Shown: positions 35,383-45,530, counted from the first letter of the stretch. The stretch: 64,000 nucleotides of DNA from Anadara kagoshimensis (GCA_021292105.1 CM037867.1:38857771-38921770); one strand, 5' to 3'. Numbers and translations: made by a program. Notes: a model not told the origin generated them from the sequence alone.

Positions 35383-35560
35383 ATTCAAACCTCTCTATAA
35401 AGACCGCCTAGGGAGACAGTAAATTGGCCTTAATTGGCAGATGGCCCTTCAATACAGGTTCATTAACATGAAAAGCATTTGAGATAAAAAAAATTACTGG
35501 TCTTTAAAAGCATGTGGTCCTTATATAGAGGTAGTCATTAAGGCAAGTTAGAGTATATTG
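35383..35560. mobile_element. MITE M3 copy abutting the Kv gene A stop codon
   Basis: 'cctctctataaagaccgcct' through 'ggtccttatatagaggtagt' and 'aaggcaagttagag' match 36524-36708 in the same orientation. On the gene's strand it lies immediately after the stop codon, so it would form most of any 3' UTR. Confidence 0.7.
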
Positions 35561-35566
35561 TTTATT
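35561..35566 (-). promoter_or_regulatory. AATAAA hexamer overlapping the Kv gene A stop codon
   Basis: On the minus strand the last Gln codon and TAA stop are written C-AATAAA, so a canonical poly(A) signal overlaps the end of the CDS. If used, the 3' UTR would be only about 10-30 nt. Its use is not shown. Confidence 0.35.
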
Positions 35567-36467
35567 GATGCATAACACATAGTGAGTCAAGTGACTCGAC
35601 TTTGTCTTTTGTCGCATGCTTTTCTTGTGGCGCAATCTTGTTTGTAAGGCCTTCCTTTTTACGTTTGGAATAAGTATGAATAAACCATTTTCTACATTGA
35701 TAACATGAGTAATGATTCGCAAAGTTTGAAGCAATCACAGCTATAGGGAGTGCAATGATCAAGATACCACAGACAGAACAGAGTGAGCCTATGAAATATC
35801 CGACAGGAGTTGACGGGTGAAAGTCGCCGTAGCCAACAGTCGTCATGGTAACGGTTGCCCACCACATGGTAACGAATATGTCGTAATATAGCGATTCGTT
35901 TGACATTATTTCCCCGTAGAACATTAGGCTTGAAAATACCAGAACAACCATAAAGAAACTGAGAACCATCAGCAGTAGTTCTCTCAAGCTGGCTCGAATT
36001 GCCAACAACAGAACTCTGAAAGCCTTGAACTGTTTCGCTAACCTAAAGATTAGCAGTATTCGGATCATATTGCATGACTTGATAACGAGGTAGAAGTTAG
36101 TCGCCGCTGAATTTTCCATGATCAAATCTTTTTCGATTTCTAAGATCAACGTCATTAACATTATTATAATCAAAATAATAGTGATGACGCTCAGGGGTTG
36201 TTTTAGGAACTTGTGGCGATTCGGACAAAAAATGAGATGTAATATAAGTTCTGTTGTGAAAACCAAAAGACAAAATATCTCCAAGGCGAACAAAACCGGA
36301 AGTGGATCTTCAAAAAGTAAATCCTTTAGTTTCGTATTTTTTATTTCGCTGATGTTGTGGTCTGACAAGTCCGATAAGTATGAATCCGCTCTCAGTTCTG
36401 ATATAGTTGCCAAACAATATACCAATGTACTCAATGCCACTACAAACAGGTAGAAGTAATGCCATGC
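35562..36467 (-). CDS. Kv gene A, exon 2: six-transmembrane voltage-gated K+ channel core
   Basis: Encodes residues 153-453 of the joined protein, a plasma-membrane K+ channel subunit that would act as a tetramer. The exon starts after a clean acceptor (ttttttctgtttcag|GCATGG) in phase 0. Order: S1 (AWHYFYLFVVALSTLVYCL), S1-S2 loop, S2 (CLLVFTTEL, keeping the charge-transfer Phe and Glu), S3, S4 (K..N..R..L..R..K..K at three-residue spacing), S4-S5 linker (RASLREL), S5, pore helix MWWATVTM, filter TVGYGD and S6 (IALPIAVIASNF). The C-terminus is short, about 45 residues, Lys-rich. Unusual: S4 R2 is N and R4 is L, the S3 Asp (normally V-I-D) is T, and the S6 PxP is PIA. M3 MITEs flank the exon on both sides. 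Shaw/Kv3-like by T1, but could be a mollusc-specific group. Confidence 0.92.
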   Translation of the reverse strand, partial: AWHYFYLFVVALSTLVYCLATISELRADSYLSDLSDHNISEIKNTKLKDLLFEDPLPVLFALEIFCLLVFTTELILHLIFCPNRHKFLKQPLSVITIILIIIMLMTLILEIEKDLIMENSAATNFYLVIKSCNMIRILLIFRLAKQFKAFRVLLLAIRASLRELLLMVLSFFMVVLVFSSLMFYGEIMSNESLYYDIFVTMWWATVTMTTVGYGDFHPSTPVGYFIGSLCSVCGILIIALPIAVIASNFANHYSCYQCRKWFIHTYSKRKKEGLTNKIAPQEKHATKDKVESLDSLCVMHQ

Positions 36468-36523
36468 CTGAAACAGAAAAAAACACTCTTTCAACTCTTT
36501 AAGTATAGTTAATGGTATATACA

Positions 36524-36708
36524 GTCAAACCTGTCTATAAAGGCCACCCAAGGGAATCAGTAAAAGTGGCCTTTATAGACAGGTGGTCTTTATATACAGG
36601 TTAGAATAATATGAATAAAGAACAATTGGGGTAAAATTCTACTGGCCTTTATAAGCAGGTGGTCCTAATATAGAGGTCACTTTTAAGTCAGGTTGGAATG
36701 TATATTAA
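36524..36708. mobile_element. MITE M3, well preserved
   Basis: 'gtcaaacctgtctataaagg', 'ccttt-atagacaggtggtc' and, at the right end, 'cacttttaagtcaggttgga'. The sub-blocks are mutually inverse, so the element can fold back. It lies in the gene A intron about 55 bp from the acceptor. Confidence 0.7.
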
Positions 36709-36905
36709 AACATAGGTTTTTGAACCGGAACCACGCAACTTACTGTCGGTAAATCGGGATTTTTTGGCGTCAGTTTCTTTAGTGAATTTTCAAAAAAAAT
36801 ATCTATATGTAATAGCAAGAATGCAAAAGAGAAACTATTCAAGACTAAAATGAATGGAGATGTGCGGATTCAGCTGTCGTCGACAGACGGACAAGGCTAA
36901 CTATT

Positions 36906-37053
36906 AATCTATTATGGACCTCTCCCGAGGGAACTGTTCTCCTATAGTGTTGTCTGTAGAGGTATAGTGACCTCGCCTATCGGCTCGGTCACTATACCTC
37001 TCCAGACAACACTATAGGAGAACTGTTCCCTCGGGAGAGGTCCATAATAGATT
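36906..37053. repeat. Long inverted repeat: 67-bp arms, 14-bp loop
   Basis: Arms 36906-36972 and 36987-37053 pair with only two mismatches (aactgttc against aacagttc, and gtctgtag against gtctggag). The loop centre tcgcctatcggctc can itself pair gcc/ggc. Outer ends are 'aatctattatggacctctcc' and its inverse. A cruciform in DNA or a long dsRNA stem in gene A pre-mRNA is possible. Confidence 0.95.
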
Positions 37054-37568
37054 TAGTACATCACATGTCTTTGTTTTCAAAATTGGAGAGAGAATTAATT
37101 CTCAGATGAATTGTTTACTTTATTCAACATTTGGAATAAATTTCATTCTCCTCAGTTGGGTCGGACATTTGTATAAAAATCGCACAAAATTTTGTTGATT
37201 TGATCGATCTCCATAGATCCAAACTCACCATCAATTTTCCTGGCTCTCAGAGATTCATTTAAAATATTAACCGAATACTTTGTGGCCTCGATCCTTTGTT
37301 TTTTGCTCGTAAATTCGTAAATCGCGCGTCGTCGGATGCCATTTTGTATCCGACGACAACAATAAACAGCGCCACCTAGACAAAGGGAAGTAACTAGCTT
37401 TTGCTTTGCGGGGGGTCACGCGAGGGACTATACTTGGATGTCGGGGGGACTATACCTAGGTATAGTCCCGCTGCTATGCGTTGTCAAGGGCAGATGATTA
37501 CTACACGAAATAGTATTTATGTAGTTATCCAATGATTATTCAAGAAATCAACATGTGATGTACTAAAT
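37051..37568. mobile_element. Small TIR element next to the hairpin, unclassified
   Basis: 'atttagtacatcacatgt' at the left is the exact inverse of 'acatgtgatgtactaaat' at the right, giving a ~518-bp unit. It contains a hairpin (TCGTCGGAT ... ATCCGACGA, about 37333-37358) and a perfect 24-bp palindrome at 37446-37469 centred on CCTAGG. The left repeat overlaps the end of the 36906-37053 hairpin. No ORF, and target duplications are not clear. Confidence 0.55.
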
Positions 37569-37854
37569 ATATATAGCCGTTCTTTGGTACAATAACTAGA
37601 TACACAATATTAGATATCGAAAATGGATAGTAGTTCACTCGACCATACCCAATAGAATAGCTAAAAGTTATTTTGTATTAATATTGAAATTATGTAAAAT
37701 TAAAATCGATATTAGGCGATTAAATATTTAAATGGAATCCAATATGTTTTCATTAACATCAAACACGTTTCAGATGGATAGCTCATTAACTTTTAATGCT
37801 GCAATAAAATTACATTAGTGACAAGTTGTTCAATATTAAAACAAGCTACTCGCA

Positions 37855-38190
37855 AATAAATTGTTTATTCAAGGATGCCACAAACCTTGGCTTATCAAGC
37901 CCCTCACAAAAGTTTTATGGTCGTCCTCTAATATGGCTGTCATCACAATATTTTTGAAAAGTATTACATCTCTGCATCCAAACCAAAATTATCCTGGATA
38001 TATTTGACGTCCTATAATCACCCCATGGTCCTCTGAATTTACAATTCTGTAACACTTACCCTTCCGGAGCACCCGGACTCACTTCCCTGGTGGAAGTTCA
38101 CACATTTAACTTAATTTACCATTTGCAAAGTTTTTACTTTGCTTTCGGATTGCGATTTTGACATGGAGGCATAGATTGATATGTTATGGT
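37855..38190 (-). mobile_element. Dispersed element D copy
   Basis: Minus-orientation copy: 'cttggcttatcaagcccctc', 'aaaagttttatggtcgtc', 'cttccggagcacccggactc', 'acttccctggtggaagttca', then one inverted 49-bp unit ('tttttactttgctttcggat'). Confidence 0.75.
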
Positions 38191-38379
38191 TGTTAATGAC
38201 ACGCTGTACCAATATTGACATGATGTAAATTGAAGATCGATAATTAAGAATTAACTATTTAAGTGGAGTTCAATATGTTTTCATCAACACCAAAAACGTT
38301 TCGTTAATTAATTCTTTATACTTGTAGTAGTATGGTCAATAAAAATACACTTAGGGGCAAATTGGTCAATATATAAAGT

Positions 38380-38607
38380 GTCATGTGCTGATTTTGAATT
38401 TTTATTAGAAATAATGCATTCAAAATCAGTTGTCATGTGCTGATTTTGAATTGTCATGTGCTGATTTTGAATTTTTATTAAAAATAATGCATTCAAAATC
38501 AGTTGTCATGTGCTGATTTTGAATTTTTATTAAAAATAATGCATTCAAAATCAGTTGTGCTGATTTTGAATGCATTATTTTTAATAAATATTCAAAATCA
38601 GCAGATG
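38380..38607. repeat. Tandem cluster of 42-bp hairpin units
   Basis: Each unit starts CTGATTTTGAAT and ends ATTCAAAATCAG, so it folds on itself. Three units run in one direction (starting 38388, about 38460 and 38514), spaced by 'ttgtcatgtg' and one orphan half-unit; a fourth lies inverted at the right. Nested self-insertion or slippage at a hairpin would both give this. Confidence 0.85.
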
Positions 38608-38662
38608 GCAAAAGCAAGCTGTTCGCAAATAAACTGCACGTTGTCTCGATGATATTGCAAGC
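38608..38662 (-). mobile_element. Dispersed element D, left part split by hAT-like insertion
   Basis: 'aaaagcaagctgttcgcaaa' and 'gatattgcaagcc' are followed by the insertion. The copy resumes at 40447 with 'gacttatcatggtcctcaaa'. The continuous copy at 60150-60490 reads 'gatattgcaagcctaggctt' across this point. Confidence 0.7.
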
Positions 38663-39121
38663 CAGGGGTGGGTAACTCGAAGCTCTCTTAACAGTTACGA
38701 ATACTTAACGCCTACTTACGAAACTCGTAGAATAAAATCGGGTAACTCGAAACAGTCGTAAGTAAGGTAGTCATCGTAACGTGTCCTTAACTTTACGAAA
38801 ATCAGATACCTCCCTTAGACTATACTTAGCGTAACATTGCACATTCAAACAAGAGATTTACACATTAATTGCATGTGTTCCAGTTATTATTTAATTTTGA
38901 CAACATCAATTTAAGTTTATTTGATCATGTTGATAAATTCTTTAAAACAAATTAGTCATTAAAGTGACTGTGTTTTTAAAACAACAATGTCTTATTTCAA
39001 AATTATGATCATTAATAATATTGTGATAATAATTATTAAATTAAAATTTAATCGGGATAATTTTCAACTTGTGCTTAAAACCGTAAGCATTTGTTTTACC
39101 TTGAATCATTTAATATTATAT

Positions 39122-39172
<51 letters not shown>

Positions 39173-39827
39173 TGTGTGTGTGTGTGTGTGTGGTGTGTGT
39201 GTGTGTGTGTGTGTGTGTCGTAATCTTTATGGAAAATAAGATTAATATTTATAAATGACGTAAAAATCTACATGTGTAGCATTTCATACTGCATCAAAAT
39301 TGTTTGTAAGTAATTCCTTCTCTATGGATATTTTTCACAGTAGAATTTAACCATTTCAAGCTGAATACTGCTATTTTAGCGTCTTTAGTCAAAATTATCC
39401 TATGTCTGTGTGCATTTTCTTTCCATAATATTTAACAAAGTAACTTGTGTATGACACTGAATCATTTATGGATTTTAAATTTCAATAGATTTCATGTAAA
39501 CTACAGATCTGCGCGAAGCATGCTCTCTTGAAAACTACAGAAACTGTATAATTTATTTAAATTAAAAAAAAAACAATTTTCGACGAATTTGCTTCAAGGA
39601 TTTTCCATTTTGAAACTTGCTTATTGTTATATAACACGTATTTTGTTATTAAGAATGCTTATTTAATCAAAATAAGATAAAGAAAACAAGGGAATGTCAC
39701 AATGTTATTAAAAGTCACAATGAAATTTAGCAAACGTATCTACATGTATCCTATATACCATACTTTTCATATTCGAAAATGAACCAACCTAACTTCCGTG
39801 CCAATTTCAATATTTTTAGATTCTGAT

Positions 39828-39892
<65 letters not shown>

Positions 39893-40446
39893 CATTGGAA
39901 GTATCTGTGAAACTAAATGCAAAAATGTGAAAACATAGATAAGTGCAGGATTTTTTCGTAGTGTATGGGAACTATAATTTAATTTCACTCTGAAAATTTC
40001 CCTATTTAAATGCACGTTTTCAAACTACTACATTACATAATTAGTTCATGTTCGTATATTGAATTTTATGGGGTTAACGGTTTCAAAATTCAACAGGCCC
40101 ACTTTGTAATCCAGTGTTACTTTTTTTACCCTGTTCGAAGCAGTTGCTATTTAGTTAGTGACTTTAATTTGCCGAATTTCTTTTGACTGCCATTTAATTA
40201 TTTTGTCAAGTAATAACAGGGTAACCGAATATTAGAAGAAACTACGAAGAAATAAAAGAAAAACGCTGTATATTACAGAATATACGAACGAAACGAATTC
40301 GTAACTCTACACGTAAATCGTGATCGTAAGTACACGTTAAGTACGTTTCGAGTTACCCGTGTAAATTTGTCGCAGTATAAACTTACGATCATCGTAACAT
40401 CTACTTACGAATCATATTTAAGATTGGTTCGAGTTACCCACCCCTG
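38663..40446. mobile_element. hAT-like non-autonomous element, 1.78 kb
   Basis: The terminal repeats 'caggggtgggtaactcgaa' and 'ttcgagttacccacccctg' are exact inverses (19 bp). Subterminal zones at both ends repeat the words 'cttacga' and 'cgtaagt' many times, as hAT transposase-binding zones do. The interior is AT-rich with GA and GT microsatellites (39126-39218, 39829-39888) and no ORF. It is nested in a family D copy; the exact target duplication is ambiguous. Confidence 0.75.
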
Positions 40447-40720
40447 GACTTATCATGGTCCTCAAAAACATTTTTATGGTCGTCATCACTATATTGATGA
40501 TAAGTATCATGTCTCTGTCAGTCTGTATCCAAAATTATCCTGATTTTTTTTTTTTTTTGACGTCCAATAGTTCCACGTTCCTTTGATTTCACAACTAGCC
40601 AGACAGGACCGGAGCTCCCGGACTCGCACCCAATGCAAGGTGGAAGTGTTTAACTAAATTTGCCAGTTTCAAGGTTTTTACTTTGATTTGCGATTGTGAT
40701 TCGGACATGGATTGCTCGAC
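40447..40720 (-). mobile_element. Dispersed element D, right part of the split copy
   Basis: Continues 38608-38662: 'aaaaacatttttatggtcgt', 'gaccggagctcccggactcg', 'tttttactttgatttgcgat' and 'ttcggacatggattg'. Confidence 0.7.
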
Positions 40721-40959
40721 CATATTTGCACATTGAAGTCATTCCCCCGATAGATTTGATAAACATTATGCGGTAATAATATTAAAATGATGTAAAATGG
40801 AAATTGATATTTATGAATTAACAATTGAAGTGGAATTCAATATGGTTTTTTTCAGTAACATCAAAAACATTTCAGATGAATTGTTGATTATCTCTTAATA
40901 CGAACAATTTAGTCAATATAAATTACACCAGGGAAAATTTGGTCAATATATAAAGCAAG

Positions 40960-41290
40960 TTATTTGCAAATACATTGTTGATTAATGGATATTACAAGCC
41001 TAGGTTTATCGAGGTCCTCAAAAACTTTTATGGCCGTCATCACTATTTTTGCATATAAGTATGGTGTCTCTGTTTGACGCTCTGTAGTTTCATGTTTCTT
41101 TTATTCTCAAATTTATATTTTATTGTGGCGCATGTAGCTAACTAGACAGTAGGAGCATGCACTTCCGGAGCACCAAGTCTCACTTCTAAGGTGGAACCTC
41201 ACATGCTTAGCTTCATTTGCTGGTTTTCAAAGATTTTATTTTGCTTTTGCGATTTTGATTTGGACAGGGATTAGAATTATGTTTCACGGT
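40960..41290 (-). mobile_element. Dispersed element D copy
   Basis: 'gttatttgcaaatacattgt', 'ggatattacaagcctaggtt', 'gaggtcctcaaaaacttttat', 'cttccggagcaccaagtctc' and 'gattttgatttggacaggga', ending about 175 bp inside the intron from the gene A donor. Confidence 0.7.
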
Positions 41291-41378
41291 GGTTTTTAAG
41301 TTTTGGTTATCTTACCAACAGGTTAAAGTACAAAACATCTTAGTTATCTTTAGCGTTTTTTTTTTGTTGTTATAATTT

Positions 41379-41382
<4 letters not shown>

Positions 41383-41418
<36 letters not shown>
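41383..41418. repeat. (GA)n microsatellite near the Kv gene A donor
   Basis: About 17 GA units lying ~50 bp into the intron. The long ORF that continues past the donor reads it as Ser-Leu repeats, which is not real protein. Confidence 0.9.
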
Positions 41419-41466
41419 AAAAGAAGTCATTGTTAAGCCCACACTAATTTTTATATTATATCTTAC

Positions 41467-41922
41467 CAATGCAGAATTAGAATGCCCTGGGTTTTCTAAA
41501 TTTTTCCATATTTCATTGCCAGTTTCCATGCCATTGTCCCGCCCGTGTTCGGACTCGTATATCTCCACTTCTTGTTTCAGGTTTTGTCTAATTTCCTTTT
41601 CCTCTTCGAACTGACAAAACACTTTCCAGCAACACTCTGAGACTATATCTGATGGGATTTCCCAGAATTCCATTTCTTGTCGTATTATTGCGCTACAGAT
41701 GTGCAGCGGCATGTGTAATTCGCCGGAAGAAATGGCGTTTATTATAACGTTAAACGCTTCCGGGTCACGATCAAAGAAATATTCCTTCTCCACAGTATCA
41801 TAGTAATCCGATAGTTGACTTAAATCCCTTAGCTTGGTGTTGGGTAAATTTTCTAATGTCGACTGAAGAACTATGAAGGAGCGTCCACGTATGTTGAATT
41901 TGATTCGTTTATCTTTTGTCAT
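41467..41922 (-). CDS. Kv gene A, exon 1: T1 tetramerisation domain
   Basis: Encodes residues 1-152. The ATG at 41922 is followed at once by the T1 fold (IKFNIRGRSF, FFDRDPEAFNVI), so the N-terminus is short and has no room for an inactivation ball. T1 sets which subunits co-assemble. The zinc motif H-x5-C-x20-CC is complete (H-M-P-L-H-I-C, then E-C-C-W), which marks Kv2/3/4-type rather than Shaker T1 domains; CCW favours Shaw/Kv3. The residues after T1 (GNEIWKNLENPGHSNSAL) form the linker to S1. The exon ends at TTG|GTAAGA in phase 0 and joins the exon at 35562-36467. Divergent paralogue of 52972-53424. Start codon context and 5' UTR are not independently confirmed. Confidence 0.9.
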
Positions 41923-41949
41923 TTTTTTAAGATTAAGGAGCCACGATTC

Positions 41950-43250
41950 ATGTATTCATTTTCTGAAGTTGAAGTCGACAGTTGTCAAAAACAATCACGA
42001 ACACTGCAAACAACAAAATTTAAGAAATTAGTTCAGAATTTCAGAAATGAAATTATTTTTTTCTTTTTGTTATGAAAAAATGAAAGAATTAGACACTGCG
42101 TAATTTACATTTTTCCAAATCAATTAAAATGTTCTATTTTTTTTAAATTCAAGTTATAGAATGAAAAAAAGAAAAAAAAAAAAAACAAACAAACTTTTTA
42201 TAAAAAATACAGTCGTATCAAGCAACATAATGCATCGTTCTGGCGTAGAGATGCAGATGTTTTTGTGCGACATCCATAATATCATGACATCACTGAGAGT
42301 CCGGCAATCGTTTCATGCAAAAATAATAGAAAAGATCTGACCAATCAAAATGCTTGAAACAAAGGAGAACCTTTGGTATTTACCTCGTCAAACTTAACAA
42401 AAACACCAGCCGCTTTGCAACATCAGCAAAAACGCAGAATAGAATGTTTAAAATTGAAACACTTCTCATTTCACATTATGTATCAAGTTATAACTATTTA
42501 ATTTGAATTAAAATCGTAGAGTAATGGTGTCTAACACCTCAGTCAAGATTATTTCAGTCATCGAGACGTGGAACTAATTCATATAAAATAAAGCTGAAGA
42601 AAGAATACACAAAAACATACCAGCTCCAAATTTTGAAAACGCCAACCTTTCAATATCTATGAGGTTTGTAAAGTTTTATAAAAAAGAATTAAAGACCCCG
42701 GTTTCTAAAATAAAACATATTTTTCTAATTTTTCTGATAAAGTGGTGAAAATATGACATAACACATTTAACCAAACAAACTCCGTCTCTCTCCATTTCAC
42801 TCTTATATTTTCATACCTTTGAAATTAATGTCTTTTGTCCGTGTCCTGTAGTGTCTTGTCTTCATACCCGAAATAAGAGTTTCTATAGAAATGTATCGCA
42901 TATAAAGGACAGACAACTCTGTTATCGATCCCATACATTTGTGTGACAAAGATCCAAGTCAATAAACGCTTTTAACTATGATAATAACTTAGATGAAGGT
43001 ACTTTAATTTCCAGTTGCTTCGTCCCTGGGCATTTAAAAATAAGGTAATTTATTTGTTCAAACATTATTTATTTGTCAATCAAAGGAATCAAATAGGCAA
43101 ACGACATTGACCTGTCCGCTTGACCTTTTATTAGCAACATTCATATAAGATGATCCATCTAATACATGGGTAGTGTTAGGATTTCCAGTTAATACATAAA
43201 CAATGCATATTTCCCTATGATGAAGACGAAAAAACAACTGTGTTTCCCTA
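41950..43250. other. Upstream of Kv gene A; no feature recognised
   Basis: AT-rich sequence that should contain the gene A promoter and 5' UTR. I cannot identify a TATA box or initiator with confidence; poly(A) tracts lie near 42165-42185. Confidence 0.45.
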
Positions 43251-43261
43251 TGTATAAATGA

Positions 43262-43615
43262 GAGTCCGCGGTAGCCTAATGGATAAGGCGTCAGTCTACA
43301 AATCCAGAGTATCTCACCGCTGTGAGTTCGGGTCCCGCTAAGACCACATGTGGGAAAGTGGATTTTCCTTGCCTCCTTGCCGTTGACCTTTGCTCGTTCA
43401 CTGGTATCAGTATAATGTGACTGGGGGAGTGATACGCTTGTCTGCGGCGTACTGACTCTGTAAGCTAGCACCTTAAAGTCGCCCTGAGTGCGCGCTAGTA
43501 CAAGGCAGACCAAAAACCACACTTGTACTTCACATGCATGCACATTGATTAATCCATATAAATTATTTAAAGCAGTTCTCGTCGCAAATAGCTGAAAAAT
43601 TGCAACATTCAACCA
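43262..43615 (+). mobile_element. SINE with Arg-like tRNA head, second family
   Basis: Head 'ccgcggtagcctaatggata' with 'aggcgtcag' (box A as in tRNA-Arg) and box B 'gtgagttcgggtcccgc'. The body ('cgctcgtt'-like, 'ctgcggcgtactgactctgt') differs from family S. It ends near 'tgcaacattcaaccaacca', a short CAAC-like tail. The 178-codon minus-strand ORF over it is spurious. Confidence 0.7.
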
Positions 43616-43638
43616 ACCAACTTATACATAAATGTACT

Positions 43639-43882
43639 GGTCCCGGTTTCACAATCATTTCTTAGCTTAGATTTTCCTTAACTTAAATCTGACAAATTTG
43701 AAAAAAGTTATAATTTTGTTAATTTTTAAATATTCAGGAATTGATGGTGTCCCTTTGTAGATCAGTCAAAGCTTATTACAGCTATAATTCAATTTTATCA
43801 AAAATTTTAATTGTAGTACCATTAAATGTTGCCAAAATTTACCAGCTTAAAGTTAAGGAATGATTGTATAACCGGGGCCAGG
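43639..43882. mobile_element. MITE M1 copy
   Basis: Opens 'ggtcccggtttcacaatcat' and closes 'gaatgattgtataaccgggg'. The ends are inverse complements. Confidence 0.75.
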
Positions 43883-43898
43883 TCCTTAATAAGTATAA

Positions 43899-44245
43899 CC
43901 ACTGCGGTAGCTCAGTCGGTAGAGTGCTCGCTCCGTAAGTGGGAGGTCGTGGGTTCGAACCACGGCCGGGTCTGACCCAAGACTTGAAAGTGGGTAGTGA
44001 CTGTTCTTTCGCCAAGCACTCGGCATTACGAAATGAAAGTCACGGTTCTTTCGGATGAGAACTTAAAATAAAAGAGGTCCCGTGTCACGGTGGGCTTGGC
44101 ACGCTAAAGAACCTTGCTGTATAATGCCATAAGCGCAACGCACAGGCAAAATTTCTGCACTTTCGCCTATAGCTGGCGACGTCTCGATATAAGTGAAATA
44201 TTCTTGACTGGGACGTTAAACACCATTACTAACTCACTTAATAAA
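43899..44245 (+). mobile_element. SINE family S, best-preserved copy
   Basis: Head 'ccactgcggtagctcagtcg' then 'gtagagtgctcgc' (box A), and box B 'gtgggttcgaaccacgg' with a perfect GGTTCGAACC core. Body: 'aagtgggtagtgactgttct', 'ttcgccaagcactcggcatt', 'gtcccgtgtcacggtgggct', 'tgctgtataatgccataagc', 'tatagctggcgacgtctcga'. Tail 'gactgggacgttaaacacca'. About 347 bp. It is the reference for other copies here and for the satellite at 21.4-24.8 kb. Confidence 0.9.
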
Positions 44246-44510
44246 AATAAATAAAAGGTCAAGAAGACAAGTCAATGTTGTTTGCCTATATCCTTCCACT
44301 TACAACAAACACACAGTTACCGGTAGACAAAGGATTCAGAAACTAGTGTATTATTGTAAAAAAGAAATCAATATTTTTTTTCAAAAGAATTGACACAAAT
44401 ATATTGTTTCAAGTGAATTATTTAATAACCGTTATATAACGGTTAATACAACATACTGTTACAACAAAATCTATAAAAAAATAACTACCGGTATTACCCG
44501 GGATATGTAG
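44246..44510. other. No gene recognised
   Basis: AT-rich; contains the small palindrome 'aaccgttatataacggtt' near 44428. Confidence 0.5.
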
Positions 44511-44514
44511 AACA

Positions 44515-44976
44515 GGTTCCGGTTTCACATTCATTTCTTAATTAAGATTTTCTTTAATATAAATTAAGCAAATTTGGTAATCTTTTATGGAACCCGAATT
44601 ACAATTTTTCGATAAAACTAAAATAGATGTTATTCTTCAAAATTACATCTTAAATTATCAAATATCTTGAAAACTAATGAAGATCTAAGCTAAGGAAAAA
44701 TTGTGAAACGAAGTGAGTGAGTGAATTATAGTTTAAAGCCGCATCAACTCTATTGCAGCTATTCGCGGCTGATTGTGAAACAGAGACTAGCTCACAGTTT
44801 CACAATGATTCTTTAACTAAGATTTAACTTAACTTAGAAATCTTAATAATTTTCAATGGGGGGTCACCGCTGTATCACGTGATCAATTCCTCTTAAAGTT
44901 TGTGTGGAACGTTTTGGTAAACATCAACGTCACAAATTCCCGGAATGTGTCACATGATTGTGAAAATGGAGCCTGG
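44515..44976. mobile_element. Two decayed M1 MITEs
   Basis: 44515-44712 ('ggtttcacattcatttctta' to 'aggaaaaattgtgaaacg') and 44788-44976 ('cagtttcacaatgattcttt' to 'atgattgtgaaaatggagcc'). Confidence 0.65.
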
Positions 44977-45530
44977 TAAATTTCGGGTAGGATAGCCACG
45001 ATTTAAATTCCGGTGTAATTGGAGGTGGAGAACAGGTCAAGTTCCGGTAGAACTTTGAAGTGTAGAACAGGGATAGACCGACACAAATTTGTTCAAGGTG
45101 GAGAACAAGGAAAGTTTTGGTATAGATTTTAGGTGCAAAACATGCTATATGACAATCTTCAATAACATTTTTCCTCACTAGCGCTTTCATGCTTTATGAT
45201 AATTTTCAGATGATATTAATTTTAAATGGTTTTTAGCATAAATAAATAATGACGACACGCGTTTTGCATCACGATGGCGGAAACTGTTATGTAAACAATT
45301 ATGGAGACCCGCGCTATACAGTAAACGAAACGGAAAATTATCTCCGACAACAGAAAGGCCAATTATTTATTAATATTTAAAAACCAACTTTGAAAAGATA
45401 AACAACATTATTTATTCATTGCATCTTCACGCCTATTGATCGTTCATAATCGGATAGCGATGTTTACAACGAGTTGATTTTAATATAACCAAGAAAATAA
45501 AGGGTGGTGTAACTACGGCAGTGCAGAAGT
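44977..45530. other. No gene recognised
   Basis: Short ORFs only, without motifs. Confidence 0.5.

Larger units (their letters stand above)
36468..41466 (-). other. Intron of Kv gene A
   Basis: A 5.0-kb phase-0 intron bounded by TTG|GTAAGA (donor at 41466) and a polypyrimidine-CAG acceptor (36468). It sits exactly between the T1 domain and S1, like the gene B intron. It is filled with an M3 MITE, a 67-bp-arm hairpin, several family D copies, a hairpin cluster and a 1.8-kb hAT-like element. Confidence 0.85.

Noticed and set aside
35504-36453. Other ORFs overlapping the Kv exons in different frames
   Set aside because: They are shadows of the Kv frame without motifs of their own.
41350-41466. 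C-terminal extension of Kv gene A exon 1 into a Ser-Leu repeat
   Set aside because: This is read-through past a good GTAAGA donor into a GA microsatellite. The paralogue has its donor at the same place.
43076-43612. 178-codon minus-strand ORF as a gene
   Set aside because: It runs across a tRNA-derived SINE (tRNA-Arg-like head at 43262) and shows no protein motif; the openness is incidental.
43899-43975. Functional tRNA gene
   Set aside because: The head has Pol III boxes but is continuous with a SINE body and tail repeated many times in the window, and it lacks a proper acceptor stem partner and terminator.
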